64,000 nucleotides of DNA from Glutinoglossum americanum. Lineage: Eukaryota > Ascomycota > Geoglossomycetes > Geoglossales > Geoglossaceae. Each line of letters starts with the position of its first letter. Position 1 is the stretch's first letter. Of this stretch, positions 1 through 9,945 are shown in pieces. The translations under genes and the position numbers were made by a program. The stretch is from contig JAGHQL010000047.1 of NCBI GenBank assembly GCA_020080175.1, forward strand, positions 1 through 64,000, written 5' to 3'. The notes under the pieces are model-generated. The model was not told the DNA's origin, did no database searches, and was given only the letters and a program-made list of their open reading frames with translations.

Positions 1-1339
1 TTCTCAGCTTGTTTGGTGGCCCACCGGGCCCTTACCCGGTGGCCACCGTAACATTGGGTGGACTATTGGAGAGTTCGTCAAAGCGTTATGCTCGAAAGAG
101 GATGCTGTCAATACTAGACGGAAGGCTTCTTTGGCGACTGTCATGTACACGGATCCAGAGGTTCTCGATTGCTTTTTGGGCCTACCTAATGCCCGGCATG
201 AGGCTCGGAAAGCCTTGATAGATGCTCTGGACCTGGGGAACAATGAACTACGGGACGAAATTCGCTCTTTGGGAGATCATGAGCACTTCGGCCGATTTAC
301 GGTGGATGGTGATACTGGATTCGAGTCTCTAAATATGGCCGAGTTAGTCGATGTCCTACAAACACGTGCTCCATTAATGCTACAACTGTTACAAGGTACT
401 ACAAAGTCGATATATCAGCAACGAGAACGTCAGAACGATTTTGGACCTCGATTTGTACTAATACTAGCAATCCTTTGTTTCAGTCAACGGCGGAATTCAG
501 CATCAAATTTTCAAACTATCCTTGGTCTATACTTGCACTCGAAAGGAGTTAAACGGCGGCAACTAGATCTCCTGACGCAGCTCGGTGTCACTGTCAGTTA
601 TCAGTCTATAATGCGTTCGATTAAACTGCTCTCCGAGAAGGCTGCCGAGTCTGTGGCTGAGACTGGCTGTCAGTCTAGTGATGCTGTCACCGCATACGAC
701 AACTTTGAGCAGGTTGAGGGCGTTAAAGAGCAGCGAGTGGGGGAAAATGACAGGCTTCATTCAGTTACTACCGGCGAAGTTATACGGGGTATCGATATTC
801 CACCTGGTGGCCTACGGCAAGATATGTTGAATCCACAGGCGGAACTACGAACAGGCGATATATTTTTTGCTCCAGGGAACTCACAAGATACTATTGAACA
901 TCAGGTATGATTCAACAAGTGAAATTTCATGTATTTATCGTGTACTGGCTACTTAGCCTTCTTATACCGCATCATAACCTCTTCGAAGTGAGGCCTACCC
1001 CCTAAACCATACCCACTCAGTGAACTAACTGTCTACTATTAGATTTCACGTTATTTTACAGTTCAAGCTATACGAATGGCTTTTCCTGAAGCTACTAGAA
1101 GCATTTTTACTAGTACCGCTAGTACGAACTCAATATCAATAATGCCGGCGATTGACATCCTCAAGCCCCGCAAAACAGTGCACTACCCCTTAGGCCTGAT
1201 ACCTTATGATGAAAGCAGTAATTCCGGGAACCTAGCTGTTCTAGAGAACATCTTTCGGAAGCAATATGGGCTATCATGTAATCTTAGTAGTAATTTCCGC
1301 GGATATAAGCAATTTGCTATAATTGGACTCAGGCCTTAA
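1..1339 (+). pseudogene. Truncated DUF6589-type protein relic (5' end outside window)
   Basis: The frame is already open at base 2, so the 5' end lies outside the window. It reads W-T-I-G-E-F-V from base 59 and continues to about 906. I then infer an intron at 907-1060 (CAG|GTATGA ... TTTACAG|TTC). Family-like blocks are AYDNFEQVEGVKEQRVG, with the HSVTTG stretch after it, and IDILKPRKTVHYPLG, all typical of fungal DUF6589 proteins, a repetitive family of unknown function suspected to be transposon-derived. The reading frame changes around 1,130-1,145, since the PRKT block is in a different frame from the preceding YEWLFLKLLEAF block. Similarity stops soon after AVLENIFRKQYGL, and the ORF ends at 1339, far short of family length. 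I therefore read it as a broken, 3'-truncated copy. The family assignment rests on memory of the motifs, not a search. Confidence 0.6.
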
Positions 1340-1403
1340 CTCCCAGCACTACCAAAATGGTTGTAGCGTGCCGAAGGCTACGCGGCTGGGAGTAGGCCTG
1401 AGT
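1327..1403. repeat. Long interrupted palindrome with cloverleaf-like interior
   Basis: ACTCAGGCCT (1327-1336) is exactly complementary to AGGCCTGAGT (1394-1403). Just inside, CTCCCAGC (1340-1347) pairs with GCTGGGAG (1385-1392). Only TAA on one side and T on the other interrupt this 18-bp stem. The interior can form two small arms: CTACCA/TGGTTG around AAA, and GTAGC/GCTAC around GTGCCGAAG. The outer left arm overlaps the last codons of the DUF6589 relic. Its function is unknown. It could be a structured RNA, a mobile-element end or a cruciform-forming site. Confidence 0.7.
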
Positions 1404-1938
1404 ACACTGAGGTAAGGGTTGCCCCTTTTCTCTGTAATGCTGTTCTGAATTTTAGGTCCTGCGGGGCTATCGAAAGCGCTGTAGGAAGTATAGAACTAAA
1501 CAATTGAAGGTAAAGCGGCGCAGAAGAAGAAACAAGCACAAGTCATGGCTGGGCATAAAACAAATACAAATGTACGTCTCAGCACCGCTTCTCCCAAGCA
1601 GCAGTCCCAAGTCGCATAAGGCTCTCCCCTCTGCCAGCCGCGACGGAGCGAACGGGAGACTCTTGGAGTAAGTTTTTCCTGGTGAGGCGCAAAGCCTGGC
1701 CTTCTCGGTGATGCGTCCGTGGGTTCTTCTTCCGTCGTCGGTAACCTATGGGCCTAGTAGGTCGGAAGATCTGGTTTGTAGCGGAGTTAATAACTCGGGA
1801 TGTCGCGTCGAGATAGTATGTACTCCTGACGAACGTGGTGTGGCGTCGCCAACCTTCGAGCACACGACGTCTGAGTCAGTCTTGCAAGACAGCCAATGCT
1901 CTTTTCGGGGGTCACCGGTTCGCAAGTACTCCTGTGGC
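1404..1938. other. Intergenic, no recognised gene
   Basis: Only short overlapping frames on both strands (for example 1579-1863 minus and 1708-1962 plus), none with a recognisable motif. This is the 3' side of the LLRPSAFNW-repeat gene. Confidence 0.5.
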
Positions 1939-3466
1939 TTAAGGTTCGGGCACTGGAGATAGGCGCACACGGCCATTCAAAATTGCTCCCCTAGTTCTCC
2001 GAGGAGGGCGAGGACCGTATCTTACCTCCCAGAAGGGAGGTCTTTGGTGCCGCTCCTTTTCGGCATCGGTCGCAATCCACCACGCCACGTTGGCCAGGGT
2101 ATCTATCCTTAACCAGCGGGGATCAAGGGACCCTTCGTAGTCACTCTCTGGGCTTAGTCCAGGTTCCAGAGGGCCGTACGAGAAAAGCCCCGGAAGTTCA
2201 GCCGTTCTGACGTCGAAGGCTGGAGAGAGTTTTGGGCTGAAGGGTCCAAGTCCCAGGAGAAAGTCCATCAAGAGGTCGGAATTCGGCTGAATTTTACCCG
2301 GAGCAAGACCTTGCGACATGAGTTCCTTCCCGTGCTGGATTATGGGCTCCCAGTAGATGTCGAGACCATCTATGTGAGCCCTCTCCTCTGGGGACTCGGA
2401 ACCTGACCATTTGGAGGCCCAGCGCGGGGTAAAGGAGAGGAGCTTTGAAGCGTTCTCTCTCGCATCGCTGTTGTCGGTCGCATCACCCTTTGTGATCGTT
2501 AGCATTGCTTCTATTTTGCAAGAAATCGACTAACTGCTTACTTGCTCGGCCATCCTCACCACCTCTTCTGCAATGTTGCGGCGGCTCCCCTGGCTGTAGT
2601 CGCTCGCCGCCTGTGGGCTCACGTAGCCCGAGTCAGTCTGCTCGTCTTCCACCTCGTCATCCCAGTTGAAAGCTGACGGGCGGAGCAGTTCGTCTGCCCT
2701 CTGCTTCGAGACTTCCCCTTTCTCGTCCGCCTCATCAGCCCAATTAAAAGCTGATGGGCGAAGCACCTCGTCAGCCTGCTCTTTTGAGAGTGGCTCTTCG
2801 TCCTCATCGTCGGCCCAATTGAAAGCCGACGGGCGTAGCAGCTCGTCAAGCAGCTCCTTTGAGAGCGGCGCTGGGGCAACGGCCTCGGTCGAGCAAACAC
2901 CTCCACTAGTGAGAGGTGTATTGTCATCGGCGGCGGGGTGGGTAACGGCCATAATCGGCAGAGCAGTCTGTTCACCAGCAGCAGTCGAGGAGTCACCGGT
3001 GTTGTCCCCCTCCACAGTCGGAGGAGCAGCACTTGGATCGGCGATTTGTTCAGAGGTCTGCAGGTATATTGTTAGACATACTTCACATGGATGTATCACC
3101 AATGAGTGCCATACTTTTTCGCTGGGAACGGCTGTGACTTTGGTGGTGTTGCCACCATCAACTGCACTAGTAACCGCCGCAGTCTGAGGAGCAACGCTGA
3201 GTTGCTCAATCACTCCTTGCACACCAAAAAATATCTGCAATCGTCATGTTAGCATAGTAAGAAGGAATACGTTCATTGTGGGGAAGTCGTACCTTTTCGA
3301 CTGAGATGATGCGAATTGCGCCGACCGTCCATGTAGCGTGCTGGGCCTCGGCCATTTTGATCTAAACTCCATCGTTAGTGTTGTCTAGGTTGTAATAACG
3401 AAAGGAGAGACTTACGTTGCTGGTAGCAATCATGCGGGCAAAGATCATGGCAGCGGAAGAAGACAT
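1939..3466 (-). CDS. Unrecognised acidic protein with three LLRPSAFNW repeats
   Basis: I do not recognise this gene. The model is 3466-3416, 3361-3293, 3234-3115, 3057-2542 and 2487-1939, giving 434 aa. All four introns are phase 0. The 54-nt intron 2488-2541 has a GCTAAC branch site and the 57-nt intron 3058-3114 has TCTAAC. The latter is in frame, so retaining it would add 19 residues. The start MSSSAAMIF lies before the first GTAAGT donor. The middle carries three tandem units of 25-26 residues with the core LLRPSAFNW followed by an acidic run (WADDEDEE, WADEADEK, WDDEVEDE). The region before them is Thr/Ala/Pro-rich. The C-terminal 180 residues form a separate block rich in Trp and Pro (for example DIYWEP, VAWWIATDAE). 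I see no signal peptide or membrane span. Conserved repeats argue for a real protein; function unknown. Confidence 0.6.
2640..2880 (-). repeat. Three coding tandem repeats (75-78 bp units)
   Basis: Units containing CCCARTTRAAAGC begin at 2661, 2739 and 2814, spaced 78 and 75 bp, so they are codon-in-register (26 and 25 aa). They encode the SK-x(5)-E-[LV]-LRPSAFNW-acidic units of the surrounding gene. The DNA has diverged mostly at third positions while the RPSAFNW core is unchanged, which suggests selection on the protein. Confidence 0.8.
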
Positions 3467-3858
3467 GTCTGTAGATATGTGATTGAGAAACGTCTGTAAC
3501 CCTCGAATGCTATTGATTGTTAAAGGTGTGCTGTATAGTCAACGAGAAGAGGACGTTGGGGGCAGAAATACTTACTAGAGGATAAAGCTTGCTCAAGTGA
3601 ATCGAATCAAGTTAAAACAGTTAACAATGAAGTAGAGTAATAAGTTGATCGATTTGGGTGCTGCGGAAGAAGCTTTGAATCGAAAGTCGAAGCTACAAGA
3701 ACGGTGTAGGAGGAAGGAGATCAAAAGCCAAAAGGAGCAGAGATCAATAGTCCTTTTATACCCGAACAGAATGCAGCAGCCGGCCACCGCTTCATGCTTA
3801 ACACACTACACAATTAACACGCTTCCCCCAACCTCCTCGCATCAGGCCCCTTCAATTC

Positions 3859-4150
3859 GGTGTTATATGCGGATCCCTTTCCCCCCGTGATGCGATTCAC
3901 TGCCCTCAATGCAGTGTTATATTCGGGCAGGGCATTCCATGGTGTGATTCACTCCCTCCACTCCCTCCAACATGGTGTTGTGCCCGAATACCCCTTTTCC
4001 TCGGATCCTAGTGATGTGATTCACTCCCTTTAACAGTGTTATATCCGAGCCCTTTCCCTCGAATCCGGTAAACCACTCCCCTCCGGCAGTGTTGTGTGCG
4101 GTCCCCTTTTCCCGAAGTCAGATCCGACACTCCGCGATGCGATTCTTGTT
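3859..4150. repeat. Degenerate tandem repeat, five units of about 53-61 bp
   Basis: Copies of RGTGTTRTRTNCGG start at 3859, 3913, 3974, 4035 and 4088, spaced 54, 61, 61 and 53 bp. Each is followed by a pyrimidine tract (CCCTTTCCC-like) and, in most units, GTGATGYGATTCAC with CTCCCT. The array lies 390-690 bp upstream of the ATG of the LLRPSAFNW-repeat gene. It may be a minisatellite or an array of regulator sites; the sequence alone does not decide. Confidence 0.75.
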
Positions 4151-4661
4151 GTCTATAACAAACTCCCCAGCTCGCCTCCGTAGAACGCTCGAGGCTATAA
4201 TTAAAGCTCTCCTAGCTTCTTCATCCACTCCGTATGGCAATAACAAGATATATATAAACGAAAATGGGTTGCACATGAGCAACAAACCTAGGGTTTCTTA
4301 GTTGGACCTCAATATATAGGAGGATAAGGAGCCCGCAGCGATGCTGGCAAGGAATACATCACCAGCCATTTTGTGTAAGTGACGAGTCTCAAAGCCAACG
4401 AATGAGCAGACACGTATAAATCATGAGTTCTCAGAAGTCAACAAACACAGAGTGAATACAGAGATTACAGCAAATGTGCCGCTTATAAGCGCACATGCAC
4501 ACTAGGTGACTCCAGTGGCGATATGGATGGCAACGGTGGGGCCCGCGAATATATATCTATAGTACCCCCCTCCAGTCTATACGATCTGCAATAATAAACG
4601 GTCATACCAGATAACGGCTTCCATACCGAAAACTGCTGGAGCACGCCCACCAACAATCGCT
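4151..4661. other. Intergenic, no recognised gene
   Basis: No convincing coding frame. The short minus frame at 4483-4665 is an out-of-frame overlap with the 3' end of NPR3. Confidence 0.5.
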
Positions 4662-7003
4662 TCACCAGTGCCTCACCTCCACTAATGCAACTTCCATCGC
4701 CGCCAACAAACGCCTCACATCCTTCCTTGTCAAGTTCTCTCTTACAGCAATCTTTTCCAACGCATGCTGGCCATTAAAATACTTAGTGAAGACAGGGAAG
4801 TATATGCGCGCCTCCTCAGGTTCAAGCTTTTCCGCAATTTTCTCGAGCCAGCGGCACTCCAGTGCATTCGCTTTGTGCGGCTCCAGGATCAAGCTAGGCT
4901 CCAGCGATGGATCGTCCTTGCCTGGCTTTACTGTACTGGCAACACTGCTGATGCTGCTAGCGTCAGAGAAGGCAGGCGGAGAGAGATATCCCGAGCGAAT
5001 GTCGGGAGGACCCGGGTCGTTGCTGCTGCGAGGAGGCGACGATGTGCCAACATAAGCTCCATTTTTAATGGCTTCCTCTTTAGCCATCTCTTGCGCGACT
5101 TCAATCTTGACATTCTTGCATACGTATGCCCATGCGAAAGTTCGCAGTTGTGTCACCCACCCGCCGCGGACTAGCCAGGCAAGGATCTCGAGATAAGTTT
5201 GGCGGTGATCCTTGCTAGGAATAATCGAGCCGTATGGGCGAGGTTTGCCGCTCAACATGCTCAACATCTTGGGCAGCGATGGCAAAGTGGGAAATTTTTG
5301 AGCATAGATGACTGACTGAGAACGAAGTCCTTTCATGTCGGCGTTTGGTGAGACAATATAAGTGTCTCGGTGGTGAAGCGGGGGGATGGCACGAGCACGG
5401 CGCCAATAGATGAGATGACGAGCCAGTATCTGAATGTCAGTCAGAGGTATATCGTGCTGGATAGAGACCTGTAGGAAAGACATTGTAGGCTTCGAGCAGC
5501 GGACATAGTGTGCTAGTGGCCCAGATAGATCCTTAGGTTCCGTTTCAATCTCTTTCAAGATCGTACTGACATCATCAAGGAAAAGCAGAGCGAAGTGTTT
5601 AGCAAGCATATTGTCCTCGACGTTCTCGTCATCATCAAAACTATTAGCCGTAGTCAACCACAAACCCGGCATCTGGGTTTCAATAGCAGATGGCAAGACC
5701 GAGGTTTCTGTGATAATTGGGATCTGCAGGGAGACGTCGAAGGAGTTGTTGATAATGACGTGAGCGATTTTAGATGATGATATTGAGTGATAGACTTCCG
5801 ACATGCCTTTGGCAAGGGAAGACTTATTAAGGATTGACTGCCATAAAACGCTCATATGAGTACCTGAGACCACAGCCACACATCAGAGTCTTTACTCCAT
5901 CCTCGAGTGGGAAAAGAGTCCGTACCTTTTTCCTTGGCCTGATCTTTCATGGTGAGGATCAGCTCCGATTCCGTCCAAACATAGTTTGACCGGGCCTGTT
6001 CGTACTTAAGAGCCTTTGCGAACTTCTTTGCGACATTTTCGTACATCTCTTGGACGCGTACTTGATACTCAAGGTCGGGGGGATTGAGCACGAATACCAT
6101 ATTGAACATCGTGATAGCGCTAGATTTCTCCGAGACAACACTTTCCTCATCATCATCGTAGGAATCGTCCCCGATGCTCATCTCAACTGCTTCCTCAACT
6201 GTTTCCTCTGCAATCCTAGCTGTGGGCTTGTCTTCATTATTATCCTTTCCATTGACTTCAACCCCCTCTGAAGTATCCCCCAGGTCCTTGCTCTCGGAGC
6301 TGCCTCTCTTCTTTGGTTTCTTTCTCCTCTCCCGCTTTTTCTTCCAGAGCCCGTCTTCTCTCACATGGCACGGGTAGCTTAGGAATACCAACGGATCTAG
6401 TCCCACTTCAAACTTCTTCTTGTTGTATCCCTTCGACGGACTCAGGATTTGCTCCAGACCGTCCGTTGAGAAGTTGAACAAACTCTCCCATTGAGCTTTC
6501 CTACCCTCATCACGTCTTCTGCCCCTCTCTGATTCGTCAGAGTAATCATCTTCTTCATCTTCAGGATTGATAACTCGTCTGCGACGTTCGCGCCTAGAAT
6601 CGCCATCACTTCGAAATATTGACCCACGAGTTCCGAGCTCCAACTCCTCCTCATCACTGCTATACTCCTCGAGATCAGCAAAATCACCTGAGTCGTCAGT
6701 TAAGGAGGAATTAGTAGAATGACCACCTCTCCAGGAGGTGAGATATGTCGGGGCATCTTCACGTGGGTATGGAGGGTAGTGGAAGACGAAGCGAGGCCCT
6801 GCGCGGGATTTGACTACTAAGAGAATTGCAACAAGGCACGGATTGGGAGGGAGAGCAGGCGGAGACATTGTACGCTCTGCAGGTTTGGTAGGGTTTAAAT
6901 TCTGTTGAGCAGTTGGGGTTTGAGAGGAATTTTCCTCCGCCGCTGGAGGTAGTGGGAGAGTTTGGAGATTGCTCTCGTTTGCATCCAGCTGTGCGGCTTC
7001 CAT
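4662..7003 (-). CDS. npr3: Npr3, nitrogen permease regulator 3 (SEACIT/GATOR1 subunit)
   Basis: Exons are 7003-5926 and 5863-4662, with a 62-nt intron (GTACGG...CTCAG) whose removal gives G-T-H-M-S-V-L-W across the join. The product is 759 aa. Npr3 proteins form, with Npr2 and Iml1, the complex that restrains TORC1 at the vacuole when amino acids are scarce. Family blocks visible are LVAILLVVKSRAGPRFVFHY near residue 50, LGLDPLVFLSYP-like FEVGLDPLVFLSYPCHVRED, the FNMVFVLNPP block, VWTESELILTMKDQAKEKG before the intron, and the C-terminal FNGQHALEKIAVRENLTRKD. Acidic low-complexity segments (residues about 100-160 and 230-290) separate the conserved parts, as is usual in this family. The start is the first ATG in an N-terminal Pro/Glu-rich leader. 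The assignment is firm by motif recognition. Confidence 0.9.
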
Positions 7004-7240
7004 GTTTGCGATGATCTACACTATACTGTCGAAAACACCACGGACGATGACATGTATTTAAATCCTATGGAGATGTAGATCTGTCTTTGTGCTATGCTTG
7101 ATGTGGCGTTGAACTGGGTTCAGGTTTGGGTTAGTATACAAAAGCCCCAGCCGCCGTTGTAATACAAGTACAGACTCTATCGTCACGCGCCAAACTGATC
7201 CCCATTCATATGACCGTGCAATACCTCCATATATCCCCTA

Positions 7241-7788
7241 CTACCTTGCAGAAGGGGTCGAGGTCTCTGGGGATTTCTTTGGTTTATTCACCACTACTCT
7301 ATCCTCTTCACCAAAGCCTAGGTTCTTAAACTCGTCCTTTGCCATGAGGTTGCTGTAAATGAGAAAATTGAGCCATATTTCTTAACAGAAATGGACTAGC
7401 CTTGCAGCAAGAGGTCGTGTGCACGTACTGATCCATCCGGCATTGCAGATATGCCTTTGCTAGCCATCGGCACTCCGGGTCGTTGGTGCCTCTGACCTTT
7501 TTCAGGCAAGACAGATAGTCAGCCATGACCGGCTTGCATTCTCCTGCAGAATTACAGTATTAGTTTCCTGCGCAGCACGAATGATATATTGCATATAAGG
7601 CATATCGTCTGGACGAATTGGAGATCGTACACACCATCGTGATCGAGTGGAAAACTGCCGCGCTCAGGCCTGCACCGGGAACCCGTCAGTTCCAATCTCC
7701 CGAGACTACCCTCTTAAGTTCTGTCAGAGCCTACTTACGGCGTTGGTTTCGAAGAGATCTGTCCCGGCGGTCTTCCAAAGGTGCTCAT
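7241..7788 (-). CDS. cox19: Cox19, twin-CX9C cytochrome c oxidase assembly factor
   Basis: Four short exons, 7788-7739, 7669-7635, 7543-7429 and 7352-7241, join in frame to give 103 aa. The protein begins [20 protein letters not shown] and contains [12 protein letters not shown] and [12 protein letters not shown]. Together these supply the twin CX9C cysteines of the Cox19 fold, which is oxidised in the mitochondrial intermembrane space and supports copper delivery to cytochrome oxidase. The following [16 protein letters not shown] is also typical of Cox19. The introns are 69, 91 and 76 nt. The gene sits 237 bp upstream of NPR3 on the same strand and diverges from the CENP-V-like gene. Length and motifs match the family, so I regard the call as firm. 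Confidence 0.93.
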
Positions 7789-8009
7789 TTCCCTAAAGTC
7801 TTGTGCTTTACAAACCAATATTCTTGCAAGTCACATTCTTGCGCGGAGAGAGTCCGGGCGCGGAAATAATTCCGGGGTATATGACGTCGGACCTTTAGAG
7901 AGCATCCATAGAGGGACATCCCCCTTTCGAAATACCAAACTTCCATCAGTCTCCGCAACCACTTTAGCTTATATTTGTTCAGGCCATACGAAAACCAGCT
8001 ATCGTTGAG
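7789..8009. promoter_or_regulatory. Short divergent promoter, COX19 / CENP-V-like gene
   Basis: 221 bp separate the two oppositely oriented start codons, so both promoters must lie here or overlap the neighbouring exons. No specific site could be assigned. Confidence 0.6.
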
Positions 8010-8691
8010 ATGCCGATGTATTCTCTACATTGTAACACATAAGTTCCCAACTAATGTCCTTTTAGGAAACTCGATGGCAGTTGCCAGTGCGGAGGTATAG
8101 AATTTACGCTGCAATCACACACGCCTGTACCATACCAACTCTGTGCCTGTAGTATCTGCCGCAAAGTTGGTGGATACAGTGGTAGTGTGAATCTGGGTGG
8201 ACTAAAAGAAACGCTGAAGGTGCTTAAGGGGGAAGAATTGATAAAGTTAGGATCGTTTCCTATATCCGCCCACTTTGTTCAGAACACCAGAAAACTGTGC
8301 AAGTGCTACTACTACTGATAGCAATTAGCTAATGCAACTCCCCCTTTATTTCATTTTGTTTTAGAAAATACAAAGCTATCAAAGACCGTGGCACTCCGGA
8401 TCAGGAAATCTGTAGCTCGGAACGCAGTTTCTGCTCTAATTGCTCTAGCAAGCACCTCCCCCCTTAGATGCAACTCCCCTAAACTAACTATCATTTCTAG
8501 CCATGCTTTGGCTATGGGATCATCAATGGCCCGAATTGGTCCACCCCTTTGCTTCCGCCATCGACACGGAGCTCCCCGAACCAGAAGAGATGGTTTGCAT
8601 TATGGAGGACAGCAAGCCGAATTGGATGCGCTGGCCCGAAGGCAAGAAAACCGTATTCCAGCACTATGGTGATTATAGTCTTGAAGAGTGA
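8010..8691 (+). CDS. CENP-V/GFA-domain protein (glutathione-dependent formaldehyde-activating-like)
   Basis: Exons are 8010-8017 (8 nt), 8066-8245, 8365-8447 and 8501-8691, giving 153 aa beginning MPMKLDGSCQCGGIEF. The zinc-binding cysteines of the GFA/CENP-V fold are visible as GSCQCGG, CACSICRKVGG and FCSNC. The block RGTPDQEICSSERSFC followed by MLWLWD is typical of the fungal branch. The family includes proteins once annotated as formaldehyde-activating enzymes; most fungal members have no proven substrate. The third intron (8448-8500) has a GC donor (A|GCAAGC) with a normal TAG acceptor. I found no GT donor that restores the frame. The tiny first exon is supported by restoring the conserved KLDGSCQCG start. 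Confidence 0.85.
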
Positions 8692-9154
8692 GTTCGTTTT
8701 ATTGTTCCTTCTACACATTTTAGTATGTGTTCATGGTGGCTGATATAATCCGGAATTCGTCGGGTTAAAGGTGGCATAAGAAGCATAGTAAATACGTCCC
8801 CTGAGTGGCTGTATAGCTGCTGACCACTGGCGGGTTTGGCGGCCTGCAGTATGTCAGGTTGGCAGGTTGTGATGTTCTATAACTATCTAGTTTACGGATA
8901 ATACTACTAGATCACAAGAAACAAGTGATCTTATCGGAGGCACATCATCAGTGTGGCTTTATTGTTTCTGACCGGCCGAGCTGAGCCACATCTAAAAACC
9001 ATACTCTTCTCCATGAAGAGAGCAATGGCAGAACCGAGAAGCAAGGTATTTTCAGGTCGAGGAAACGATTCGCTGTGCTTTTGAAGCCAACCCCTCAAGG
9101 CCCCACCGAGGGCCCCTGGTCATATATCATCATTAACCCCTCCTTATCCCCATA
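8692..9154. other. Intergenic, no recognised gene
   Basis: Nothing with coding character. It is the shared 3' flank of two convergent genes. Confidence 0.5.
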
Positions 9155-9945
9155 TTAGGCTGAATCAGAAAAAAATCTGCTGTTCAGCAGGTATTCCAAC
9201 AGTGAACTCTCAACCAGAGAGGCTTCTTCCTCCGCGCTTTCCTCCGGTAAACCCTCTGACAAATTCTCCCCCGGCAAGCACCACTCCCCCACGATCGCCT
9301 TCAAGGCCTCTATGGCCGCCGCGCTCCCAAGTCCCTCTATTGGATATTTTTGTTCGAGCTCACGAAGCGTTGCACGCCTCTCCTCTACCTTGCAAGATTC
9401 TCTGGCGAGGATGACCCCGTATTTTCTAGCCATCTCCATTGCAATCCGGTGGATCCGTCGGTGCGGTTCCTCCTCGCTTGTCAAGAACGAAGCCAATATC
9501 AGACCGTTGTCAATCGCAATTGTCAATCGCGCAACCCCATCCGCTAGCCTTTGGAGGGCTAGCATCCAATAGAGCAATGGGCACCCACGATCCCACGCCG
9601 TTCTTAAAATGCGAAATGTACCCTCCTCTGTCCCCAGATCTACTGGACCCTTTTCTGCCTGCGTCGCGCGGTCCAGGAGTTCATTCATTAAGACGTCAGA
9701 TGCCCTGAGAGCTTCATGCAATAGCGTGAGTTAAGGGGTAGCTTATTGTGTAGGGCTTGCCTCTTAAAGTGGATCAACTCACTCGATAACACGAAGAATG
9801 AGGCACATTTGACGACTTCATTAACGATTGGGAGTTCTGGCTCGTCGAATGCATGGAGAGGAACTCTCATGTTTGATGGTCCCTGCTGTTCCACCTTCCG
9901 TAGCAGAGCCAAAGTCAGCGAGAACATTCGGCCTGACCGAGACAT
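9155..9945 (-). CDS. Hypothetical protein, helix-rich
   Basis: I do not recognise this product. The model is exon 9945-9783 and exon 9711-9155, 239 aa, starting MSRSGRMFSLTLALL. The join across TCGA|GTGAGT ... GCATGAAG|CT gives FFVLSTLRASDVLMNELLDR and keeps the frame; CTTAAC is a plausible branch site. The sequence is predicted largely helical, with acidic C-terminal stretches (EESAEEEASLVESSLLEYLL), and has no clear membrane span, signal peptide or catalytic motif. An alternative is that only the 9721-9155 frame is coding. The continuous 188-codon frame and the plausible splice support a gene; the function is unknown. Confidence 0.5.
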
